Source: Acidobacteriota bacterium (lineage in GTDB: Bacteria; Acidobacteriota; Terriglobia; UBA7540). From it: 6,632 bases of DNA. Below, in pieces: positions 1 through 5,469 of this stretch. The stretch covers positions 6,255-12,886 of the forward strand of contig PMYF01000856.1 in the NCBI GenBank assembly GCA_003171295.1, given 5' to 3'. Below the pieces are notes generated by a model, which saw only the letters and a program-made list of their open reading frames with translations, made no database searches and was not told where the DNA came from. The number at the start of each line of letters is the position of its first letter. Positions within the stretch are counted from its first letter, which is position 1. A program made the position numbers and the translations under genes.

Positions 1-18
1 GCTTGGAAGATGGATGCC

Positions 19-67
19 CTTCCACCTTGGACCTTCGGCTTTCAACTCTCGCCCTTCGCTTCCGGAC
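19..67. repeat. Degenerate heptamer tandem array, about seven units, consensus CTTCGAC
   Basis: Read on the plus strand in steps of seven, the bases give CTTCCAC, CTTGGAC, CTTCGGC, TTTCAAC, TCTCGCC, CTTCGCT and TCCGGAC. The first three units match CTTCGAC at six of seven positions; later units decay. The array lies just beyond the stop codon of the M48 protease gene, outside any supported gene. A period of seven does not preserve a reading frame, which argues against coding. Short heptamer arrays of this kind occur in intergenic DNA of some bacteria, including, as I remember, Acidobacteriota. No function is claimed. It could also be chance pyrimidine-rich sequence. Confidence 0.45.
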
Positions 68-100
68 CCGAACCAAACCCTGAAACCATTAAAGCAACCA

Positions 101-1486
101 TCAATTAGATGTCTCCAAGCTCTGCAATATTTTATCGAAGGTGGGTGTGTAGGATTCGAAGGCTTTTTCCGGAGCAACAAAGATCAGCGCCAACAGGTAG
201 TCGCCCTGGCGGATCGTCACCAGGTGGTCCGTTTCTCTCTGCCCCTCGATCGGGGAAACATTCTGCAGCAGCGTGCTGACCGCCGAGCGTCCCTGCAGGT
301 TCATCCCGGTTTGCTGCAGGACGTGCAGTTGGGGGTTCGATTGCCGCATGGAGTCCACCAATTCCTGGGTCGCATCCACCAGCCCCCAATTCTCCCGGAC
401 CGGCCGGTTGCGGCTCAGGGCCACTCCGTAAGCCTGCGCCGTCTCCCCCTCGGGCCCGGTCACCATGCCGCCGGGAGGAAACAGCGCCACCCCATCTTCG
501 CTCTGCTGCACCTGCCAGTTATCGGGGTAGCTCAAGACCAGCACCTTCCCGTCGTAACGGATCATGTGCTCGGAAGGCGGGGGGGGCGGTTGACTGGCGC
601 TTGCCGTCGGCATGCCTTGCGCTTTGGGTGGCGGAGGCATTCCCGCCAAGCGCCGCTTGATGGCCTCGAATTCCGGGCTATCAGTCTTTGCACTCCGCGG
701 CGGGCCTAACTTCCCGATTTCCGCGTCCAGATCCTTGATGCGGTTCTCAGGATTGGGATGATCGGAGAAGAACTGCAGCGTGCGCTGCGGATATTTCTTT
801 TCGATGATCTGGAAAAACTGGGACAGGGCGCGGGGATCGTACCCCGCCTGGTAGAGGATGTAAGTCCCCACCTCATCCGCCTCCGCCTCCGCACTGCGTG
901 AATTCTTCAGCATCAGCGAATTCAATCCCAGACCGATGCCCATCTCGGCCAGTTGGGCCGTAATGCTCCCGCTCTGTCCCAGAATACTGCCCAAAATCGC
1001 CAGGGGCGCCTGGGCCAGCACGGCCTGGGAGGCCATATGCGTACCATGGCGCATCACTACGTGGCCTGACTCGTGGGCCAGCACGCCCGCCAGTTGCGCT
1101 TCGTTCTCCGCCGCTTCTATCGCTCCGCGGTTCACATAGATGTACCCACCGGGCAGGGCGAAGGCATTGATATCCGTGCTGTTCACGACTTTATACTGCC
1201 AGGTGTATTCCGACGGGTTGTTGGGCGCGCAAGAGGCCAGTTTTTTCCCCAGGCCGTCCAGGTACTGCAATACCTCGGCATCGTTCAGCAAAGGGAGTTG
1301 CTTGTCCAACTGCGCCGAGCTTTCCTTCCCTACCTGCACGTCCATTTGAGGGGAAAAGAGATTGAAACCGGGGTTGAACTGGAGTCTCTCTGCGCCGAAA
1401 ACGGCGTGGGGCAGAATAGCGAACGACACGAATATCACCCTCGCCGTGAATCTTCCAAACACCCGGCGGGCCACCCGGCAGATCAT
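101..1486 (-). CDS. Exported M48-family zinc metalloprotease with C-terminal accessory domain (BepA/Oma1-like peptidase core)
   Basis: This is a 461-residue M48 peptidase, probably active in the periplasm or at the membrane in protein quality control, as known for BepA-type relatives. The N-terminus (about residues 1-33) is a Sec signal: a basic stretch MICRVARR, a hydrophobic core VIFVSFAILPHAVFG, then cleavage near VFGA. The catalytic zinc motif HESGH is at 138-142, with the third ligand in EAEAD at 200-204 and the family hallmark SDHPNPENRI near 241-250. A proline-rich linker follows (about 283-304, including four- and five-proline runs likely to need EF-P), then a domain (about 308-461) that I do not recognise; it loosely recalls PsbP/DUF1795-like folds. 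The tetratricopeptide tail of BepA is absent. I chose the ATG at 1486 over an in-frame ATG at 1615 because only 1486 puts a signal peptide at the N-terminus and has a nearby ribosome site. The gene stands alone, downstream of enolase on the same strand but separated by a repeat. The natural substrate is unknown. Confidence 0.9.
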   Translation of the reverse strand: MICRVARRVFGRFTARVIFVSFAILPHAVFGAERLQFNPGFNLFSPQMDVQVGKESSAQLDKQLPLLNDAEVLQYLDGLGKKLASCAPNNPSEYTWQYKVVNSTDINAFALPGGYIYVNRGAIEAAENEAQLAGVLAHESGHVVMRHGTHMASQAVLAQAPLAILGSILGQSGSITAQLAEMGIGLGLNSLMLKNSRSAEAEADEVGTYILYQAGYDPRALSQFFQIIEKKYPQRTLQFFSDHPNPENRIKDLDAEIGKLGPPRSAKTDSPEFEAIKRRLAGMPPPPKAQGMPTASASQPPPPPSEHMIRYDGKVLVLSYPDNWQVQQSEDGVALFPPGGMVTGPEGETAQAYGVALSRNRPVRENWGLVDATQELVDSMRQSNPQLHVLQQTGMNLQGRSAVSTLLQNVSPIEGQRETDHLVTIRQGDYLLALIFVAPEKAFESYTPTFDKILQSLETSN

Positions 1487-1490
1487 GGCT

Positions 1491-1501
1491 TCCTTTTCCC
1501 C
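1491..1501 (-). promoter_or_regulatory. Ribosome binding site that fixes the protease start
   Basis: On the minus strand the purine run GGGGAAAAGGA ends four bases before the ATG at 1486; AAGGA occupies 1491-1495. It supports this ATG, which directly precedes the signal peptide, over the longer in-frame start at 1615, whose first 43 residues look non-coding. Confidence 0.6.
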
Positions 1502-1568
1502 TCTGTTGCCTGACTGCAACCCCTCTTCGAACTCGCCCGCATGCGCCGGCGCCTCCGCCAGGATAACT

Positions 1569-1597
1569 ATTCTACACCCCTCGTTGCTCCCTGGCAG
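1569..1597 (-). promoter_or_regulatory. Possible sigma-70-type promoter for the M48 protease gene
   Basis: Read on the minus strand, CTGCCA (1592-1597, four of six matches to TTGACA) is followed after exactly 17 bases by TAGAAT (1569-1574, five of six matches to TATAAT). Transcription would begin near 1562, giving a leader of about 75 bases before the ATG at 1486. The site lies between the compound repeat and the gene, so the protease would have its own transcript rather than depend on enolase read-through. Weak consensus matches are common by chance. Confidence 0.35.
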
Positions 1598-1617
1598 GCT
1601 TCTGAAAAGGGGCATCT

Positions 1618-1755
1618 GTCATGCTGAGCGCGGCGATGTCATGCTGAGTCCGCCGCGGCGGACGAAGCATCTCGCCTTGGTTCGCCCTTTCACGCAAAAA
1701 CCCAGAGCCAGATTCTTCGCTGCGCTCAGGATGACAGCGAAGGGCTCAGGATGAC
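1618..1755. repeat. Compound inverted repeat, each arm two 20-base-period copies of GTCATSCTGAG
   Basis: The left arm has GTCATGCTGAG at 1618-1628 and 1638-1648. The right arm has its near-complement CTCAGGATGAC at 1725-1735 and 1745-1755. Both arms have a 20-base period, and the four units are exactly symmetric about position 1686.5. Inside them, CGAAGCATCT (1663-1672) faces AGATTCTTCG (1710-1719). The left arm also carries a perfect 14-base palindrome, TCCGCCGCGGCGGA (1649-1662), where the right arm has only CTGCG (1720-1724), a nine-base difference. The loop is about 1673-1709. I recall very similar units as dispersed, non-coding repeats in Acidobacteriota and some other soil bacteria. It has no transposase and could be a REP- or MITE-like element. 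RNA copied from it would fold strongly and might end or stabilise the enolase transcript. Confidence 0.85.
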
Positions 1756-1852
1756 GTCGGCGGGAGGCTTGGTCAGCGGCCTGGTGCCTGCTTTCCCCTT
1801 CCTCCTCTCGATCCAGAATCTCCAGCAGCAAGTTCCAAATCGCTCCGGGAAT

Positions 1853-3136
1853 CTAAAATCGAGAATATATTGCTGCGCCGCGATACACCGCGTGTTTGCC
1901 GAGCTGCGCTTCGATCCGCAACAAGCGGTTGTATTTTGCCAGCCGTTCCGAGCGCGTAATGGCGCCCACTTTGAGCTGCCCGGCCCGGGTGGCCACGGCG
2001 AGGTCGCTCATGGAATCGTCTTCCGTTTCGCCGGAGCGTGCGCTGACCACGGTGTGATAACCCGCGCGTCGCGCGAGTTCGATCACTTCCAGCGTTTCGC
2101 TAAGTGTCCCGATCTGGTTCATTTTCACCAGTACTGCGTTGGCAATTCCTTCGCGGATTCCCTTCGCGAGGAGCCGGGGGTTCGTGGTGAACAGGTCGTC
2201 TCCGATTAACTGGCAGCGCGCCCCCAGCCGCTCGCTGAGCTGTTTCCACCCTGTCTGGTCATCTTCCGCCACGCCGTCCTCGATCGAGAGGATCGGGTAG
2301 CGCTCGGCCCATTTCTCCAGGCGCGCGACGAGCTCGCTGGAGCTCAATTCCTCCTGCTCGATCGCCAGGCGATAGCGCCCGTGCGCGAAGAGATGGCTCG
2401 GCGCCACGTCCACGGCGATGGCGGCATCCTTGCCGGGCTTGAATCCCGCGCGCGCGATCGCTTCCACCATGAGTTCGAACCCCGCTTCGTTCGACGCGAG
2501 CCGGGGAGCGTAGCCGCCTTCATCCGCGACGCCCGCGGAGTAGACGCCGCGCGCCTGCAAGACGTCTTTCATGGTCTTGTAAATGAGCACGACGTCGTGC
2601 AGCGCTTCCGAATAGCGCTCGGCGCGCAGCGGAATCACCTGGAAATCCTGGAAATCAATGTTGCCGCCGCCGTGCAGTCCGCCGCTCAGGATGTTGACCA
2701 TCGGCACCGGCAACTCCCGAGCTTCCGCGCCCCCCAGGTAGCGATAAAGCGGCAAGCGCGCCGAGGCCGCGGCCGCACACGCCACGCCCAGCGAAACACC
2801 CAGGAGGGCGTTGGCGCCTAGTCGGGACTTCGCCTCCGTGCCATCGAGCTCCCGCAGGCGAGCGTCCAGCGCCTGCTGATCGCCCGCCTCCATGCCTTCG
2901 ACGGCCGGGGCAATCACCTGCTCGACGTTCTCGACGGCCTTGCGCACGCCGCGTCCGTGATAGCGCTTGGGGTCGCCATCGCGCAACTCGAGCGCTTCCG
3001 CCTTTCCCGTCGAGGCCCCGGAGGGCACCATGCCGCGTCCCCAGGCGCCGTCGCCGAGAAACACGTCTACCTCAACCGTGGGATTCCCACGCGAATCAAG
3101 AATTTCGCGGGCACGAAGCTTCCTAATGCTTGCCAT
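1853..3136 (-). CDS. eno: Enolase (phosphopyruvate hydratase), variant active site
   Basis: Enolase interconverts 2-phosphoglycerate and phosphoenolpyruvate in cytoplasmic glycolysis and gluconeogenesis. The 427 residues match the usual length. The N-terminal domain has REILDSRGNPTVEV (10-23) and the loop SGASTG (39-44). The barrel keeps the presumed metal ligands D243, E286 (SIEDG) and D313 (GDDLF), the general base K338 (KMNQIGTLSET), E206 (DEGG), H155, R367/S368 (phosphate contacts) and K389. Two normally conserved residues differ: the QEF motif reads QDF (D164, yeast Glu168) and SHRSGETED reads SARSGETED (A366, yeast His373). I checked both codons, GAT and GCA, in the DNA. The SEF motif after D243 also reads SHL. 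The ATG at 3136 follows a GGGAAG purine stretch and overlaps the end of the upstream kinase gene by 14 bases, implying coupling. It is either the housekeeping enolase of a divergent lineage or a paralogue; family membership is certain, exact substrate less so. Confidence 0.95.
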   Translation of the reverse strand: MASIRKLRAREILDSRGNPTVEVDVFLGDGAWGRGMVPSGASTGKAEALELRDGDPKRYHGRGVRKAVENVEQVIAPAVEGMEAGDQQALDARLRELDGTEAKSRLGANALLGVSLGVACAAAASARLPLYRYLGGAEARELPVPMVNILSGGLHGGGNIDFQDFQVIPLRAERYSEALHDVVLIYKTMKDVLQARGVYSAGVADEGGYAPRLASNEAGFELMVEAIARAGFKPGKDAAIAVDVAPSHLFAHGRYRLAIEQEELSSSELVARLEKWAERYPILSIEDGVAEDDQTGWKQLSERLGARCQLIGDDLFTTNPRLLAKGIREGIANAVLVKMNQIGTLSETLEVIELARRAGYHTVVSARSGETEDDSMSDLAVATRAGQLKVGAITRSERLAKYNRLLRIEAQLGKHAVYRGAAIYSRF

Positions 3137-4172
3137 GATTTTCTTCCCGGAGTATTTCGATAGCGCCTGCCAGCTCCCGTGAGGGCTCGACCAGAATCCG
3201 CCTGGCAGCTTTTCGGACGCGGCCTTTCGTCACCTCGTCCTGGATGTACTCCACCGGAGATTTGCCGTCGATGCGCGCCAGCATCAAGCCGCCCAGGTGG
3301 TAAACCGTCAGAGCTTCGAAACCCGCGAAGCCATTCGTGCCAAGCAGGGTATGGCCCAAGGCGCTGCGCAAGGTCTGCCAGAACTCTTCGATCATCTGTA
3401 TGAACAGGCTTTCCACTTGGGGCTGGCGGTAGGCTTTCAAAAACAAGTGATTCAACAGGAAGGCTGCATCAAATGAGGGGTCGCCCCAATGCACAACTTC
3501 GAAATCAATCAAGAAGATGTTATCGCCGCACACCAGCATGTTCTTGGGGCTGTAGTCTCCGTGCACGAGCGCCACACGAACCCCCCGAGTAGTCTCGATC
3601 AGCTCCTCGAAATTCGCACGCAACTCCGGATGCCGCCCGGCGGTAACCTGATAGTAAGGGTCGATGCGAAGTTGACCGAAAACCGCCCGGTCCTCAAACT
3701 GGCGTTCAAACTTGCGGTTGCCCACGGATCCATTCACCAGCTTGGCCAGCAGCAACGCCGCCTCTCGCGCCAGTACCGCATCCCCACCTCGCGCGAGCAA
3801 CAGGTCTTTCCACACCAGCGATCCCGCAGGCGCGGCCGTCATGACGAAGAGAAAATTCTCGTGGTCGATGTGAACTACTTCCGGTACGGCCATAGGCCCC
3901 AGCACCGGCCGCAGCGCCTGGATCGCTTCCGCCTCACGGAAGATGCGGGCGCGGTCGGAGCGCCAGTCGTCCTTCACGCGCAGTTTCCCGAGCGATTGCT
4001 TCACCACCCAGCGCCGCTCGGGATTGCCGGGCCACTCGACCGCAAGGACGATATTCGAGACGCCTCCGCCCAACTCGCGCACATATATTTCTTCCTCATC
4101 TCGCGCGAGACCGCGTCCCACGAGGTAGTCCCGCACGTTCTCCGCGCTCAGCAGAAACCCTTCGTCACTCAT
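3123..4172 (-). CDS. APH-superfamily small-molecule kinase (methylthioribose-kinase-like phosphotransferase)
   Basis: This 349-residue cytoplasmic kinase has the aminoglycoside-phosphotransferase/choline-kinase fold. It shows a glycine-rich loop ELGGGVSN (33-40), the ATP-binding lysine K58 in VVKQS, the catalytic loop HGDYSPKN (204-211; D206 as catalytic base, N211 as metal ligand) and the DFG-equivalent LIDFE (D223). The stretch from KQSLGKLRV to the acidic-basic segment ending near residue 80 resembles 5-methylthioribose kinases, but their usual HGDLHTGS-type catalytic loop is not present, so I do not call mtnK. The ATG at 4172 lies inside the stop region of the hydrolase gene (ATGAGTGA, 8-base overlap) and its own ribosome site is poor, so translation is probably coupled; an in-frame extension to 4280 would overlap the hydrolase further and encodes an unlike-protein N-terminus rich in W and S. 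The substrate is unknown: a sugar, an amino alcohol or a nucleoside-derived sugar are all possible. Confidence 0.85.
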   Translation of the reverse strand: MSDEGFLLSAENVRDYLVGRGLARDEEEIYVRELGGGVSNIVLAVEWPGNPERRWVVKQSLGKLRVKDDWRSDRARIFREAEAIQALRPVLGPMAVPEVVHIDHENFLFVMTAAPAGSLVWKDLLLARGGDAVLAREAALLLAKLVNGSVGNRKFERQFEDRAVFGQLRIDPYYQVTAGRHPELRANFEELIETTRGVRVALVHGDYSPKNMLVCGDNIFLIDFEVVHWGDPSFDAAFLLNHLFLKAYRQPQVESLFIQMIEEFWQTLRSALGHTLLGTNGFAGFEALTVYHLGGLMLARIDGKSPVEYIQDEVTKGRVRKAARRILVEPSRELAGAIEILREENHGKH

Positions 4173-5064
4173 GGGGAGAGAGGAACTTCCGGACAGCCGC
4201 GTTGAACTCCAGGGGCTTCGCCACCATGGGGACATGCCCCGTACCTTCCAACACCAAGAGTTGCGAACCGGCAATGCCACGATTAAGGCGTTCGCCGAAC
4301 GTAAGCGGGATCAGCGCATCGTCGCGTCCCCAAATGATCAGAGTGGGAACGCGCACCTTTCCGAGCTTCGCGTCTTCAAATTCCTTGCCCGTCGCCATCG
4401 CCGCCACACTGCTGGCGATGGAGTAACTGTCACCATTCTCCAGGTGTCGTTCGAACGCGTTTGGCCCAAGATCCACCGCGGCCCATTCCTTGTTGGCAGC
4501 GATGAAGTCGAAAAACCAACTCACATTCAGGATCGAAAGTGGTTTTGGGCCGCCCGCCGGCATCTTCAGGGAGATCTCGGGCCGCAATCCGGCGGCATCG
4601 ACCAGCACCAACTTCTCCACCATCTGCGGGTGTCGAATCGTAAAGTCGAGCGCGACCCAACCACCCAGCGAGTTCCCCACCAGGCTGGCGCGCGGAATCT
4701 TGAGCGCCTTCAGAAAGCCTTGCAAGTAATCGGCGAAGGTTTCGACCGTGTAACGCATCAGTGGCTTGTCGGACTGGCCGTAGCCGATCATATCCAGCGC
4801 AATGACGTGGAAATTCTGGGAAAGCGGATCGACATTGGCGGCCCAGTGCCGGGAATCCGCTCCCAGGCCGTGGATGAAGATAACGACACTCCCCTTCCCC
4901 GCCTCGTAATAAGCGAGCTTTTGGCCATGCACGACAACGGTCTGGTGCGGCGGCAGCGGTTGCACGGTCTGGCTCGACGCCAGGGTACTGATACAGAACA
5001 ACGTTCCCAGCCATAAGCCGCCAATCCGGCGGAGGATCATGAGCGATCGACGTTCATATTCCAT
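4165..5064 (-). CDS. Exported alpha/beta-hydrolase-fold hydrolase
   Basis: A 299-residue serine hydrolase, probably an esterase, lactonase or C-C hydrolase acting outside the cytoplasm. It has an N-terminal Sec-type signal (basic MEYERRSLMILRR, hydrophobic LWLGTLFCISTLAS, likely cleavage around 30-33). The fold markers run in order: oxyanion motif HGLG (65-68), nucleophile elbow GNSLGG with Ser132, acid Asp249 in WGRDD and His277 in GTGHVPM. The cap region (about 160-225) is moderately long, as in MhpC/BphD-like enzymes. I preferred the ATG at 5064 to the one at 5040 because a GGAGAG site lies nine bases upstream of it. The gene begins 18 bases after the zinc-ribbon gene and ends inside the kinase start. 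An exported enzyme coupled to a cytoplasmic kinase is an odd pairing; it might release a compound that is then imported and phosphorylated. The Cys24 context TLFC is a poor lipobox. Substrate unknown. Confidence 0.88.
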   Translation of the reverse strand: MEYERRSLMILRRIGGLWLGTLFCISTLASSQTVQPLPPHQTVVVHGQKLAYYEAGKGSVVIFIHGLGADSRHWAANVDPLSQNFHVIALDMIGYGQSDKPLMRYTVETFADYLQGFLKALKIPRASLVGNSLGGWVALDFTIRHPQMVEKLVLVDAAGLRPEISLKMPAGGPKPLSILNVSWFFDFIAANKEWAAVDLGPNAFERHLENGDSYSIASSVAAMATGKEFEDAKLGKVRVPTLIIWGRDDALIPLTFGERLNRGIAGSQLLVLEGTGHVPMVAKPLEFNAAVRKFLSPHE

Positions 5065-5073
5065 ATGAGTATT

Positions 5074-5079
5074 CTCTCC
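5074..5079 (-). promoter_or_regulatory. Ribosome binding site for the hydrolase gene
   Basis: GGAGAG on the minus strand sits nine bases before the ATG at 5064, filling most of the 18-base gap after the zinc-ribbon stop codon. It favours 5064 over the in-frame ATG at 5040. Confidence 0.6.
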
Positions 5080-5082
5080 ATC

Positions 5083-5307
5083 TCACACGCGGACCACCGG
5101 TTGGCCCCCCGCATCCACCCGTTCGAGCAGCCGATAACGCGCTCCGCACGTCGAGCAACGCACCTGGAGCCCGGGCGCGGACGCATCCCGCCCCACCTCG
5201 CCCACCAGGCCAAAGTGGCCGTCGGGTGAGCGATAGAACTCAAACATCATTTGCCCGCAGCGCGCGCAAAACTGCCGGCGGCGCACCACGCGAGTCGCTT
5301 CCGACAT
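5083..5307 (-). CDS. Small zinc-ribbon protein, first gene of the cluster
   Basis: A 74-residue protein, not assigned to a named family. Two CxxC knuckles, CARC at 14-17 and CSTC at 51-54, are spaced as in a zinc ribbon; each is followed by glycine (CARCG, CSTCG), as is typical. The segment between them (FEFYRSPDGHFGLVGEVG) could form the ribbon strands. There is no signal peptide or membrane segment, so it is probably cytoplasmic, with a role in nucleic-acid or protein binding left open. The ATG at 5307 has AAGGG about 11 bases upstream. It is read in a frame that stays open much farther upstream, antisense to the molybdenum enzyme gene; that extension is a high-GC shadow and only this end is credible. 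It is divergent from the molybdenum enzyme gene and 18 bases before the hydrolase gene. Confidence 0.72.
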   Translation of the reverse strand: MSEATRVVRRRQFCARCGQMMFEFYRSPDGHFGLVGEVGRDASAPGLQVRCSTCGARYRLLERVDAGGQPVVRV

Positions 5308-5360
5308 GATAATTGTTGCCCTTGGACGCAGGTCAACTTCTTCGCCCAACTGGATGGAAT

Positions 5361-5366
5361 AGTATA
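5361..5366 (-). promoter_or_regulatory. Possible -10 element for the zinc-ribbon/hydrolase/kinase/enolase cluster
   Basis: TATACT on the minus strand matches TATAAT at five of six positions and would start transcription near 5355, about 47 bases before the zinc-ribbon ATG. No good -35 hexamer lies at the right distance; the space there is occupied by the 40-base palindrome, which would suit an activator- or repressor-controlled promoter. This is only a suggestion. Confidence 0.25.
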
Positions 5367-5368
5367 CC

Positions 5369-5408
5369 GGAAATCGCGCTGCAGGACTGGTCCGCGATTG
5401 CGATTTCC
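5369..5408. promoter_or_regulatory. 40-base interrupted palindrome in the divergent promoter region (candidate operator)
   Basis: The outer arms GGAAATCGC (5369-5377) and GCGATTTCC (5400-5408) are perfect reverse complements. The inner arms GGAC (5384-5387) and GTCC (5390-5393) share the same centre at 5388.5. The six bases between outer and inner arms do not pair well. It lies in the 162-base space between two divergent genes and directly next to a TATACT element, the place expected for a dimeric regulator. No T-run follows, so it is not a factor-independent terminator. As RNA it could also form a leader hairpin. No regulator gene is visible in the window. Confidence 0.55.
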
Positions 5409-5469
5409 ATAGCCCCTGACGAGTAATTTGAGACCTGGGGCGCCGGGCGCGCATCGAATAAATCGGGGC

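Larger units (their letters stand above)
1487..1852. other. Intergenic region between enolase and protease genes
   Basis: This is 366 bases with no supportable gene. It contains the protease ribosome site and a possible promoter (1487-1597), then the compound inverted repeat (1618-1755). The remaining stretch 1756-1852, next to the enolase stop codon, shows nothing I recognise. Open frames crossing the repeat translate into SAAKNL- and HAERGD-type peptides, the usual artefact of translating this repeat, and are not genes. I see no classical hairpin plus T-run terminator after enolase; the inverted repeat could fold in RNA and act as one. Confidence 0.7.

Noticed and set aside
1..108. Possible tail of a plus-strand gene in frame 1 ending at TAG 106-108
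   Set aside because: The 35 codons show no family motif and cover the heptamer array, whose seven-base period does not fit coding sequence; too short to support.
1487..1615. 43-residue N-terminal extension of the M48 protease to the ATG at 1615
   Set aside because: It would bury the signal peptide inside the protein, and it runs across the candidate promoter; the ATG at 1486 has a ribosome site and a proper signal start.
1362..1754. Plus-strand 130-residue open frame across the protease start and the repeat
   Set aside because: The first third is antisense to the protease and the rest is translated repeat (HAERGD-type peptide).
1619..1831. Minus-strand 70-residue open frame ending near the protease upstream region
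   Set aside because: Its SAAKNL-type sequence is a translation of the intergenic inverted repeat, a known artefact pattern, with no homology I recognise.
3489..4205. Plus-strand 238-residue open frame antisense to the kinase
   Set aside because: It is the mirror of a gene with clear kinase motifs and has no recognisable domain of its own.
4173..4280. Upstream in-frame extension of the kinase to 4280
   Set aside because: It would overlap the hydrolase gene by over 100 bases and encodes a Trp/Ser-rich segment unlike kinase N-termini; the ATGAGTGA overlap at 4165-4172 is the natural coupled start.
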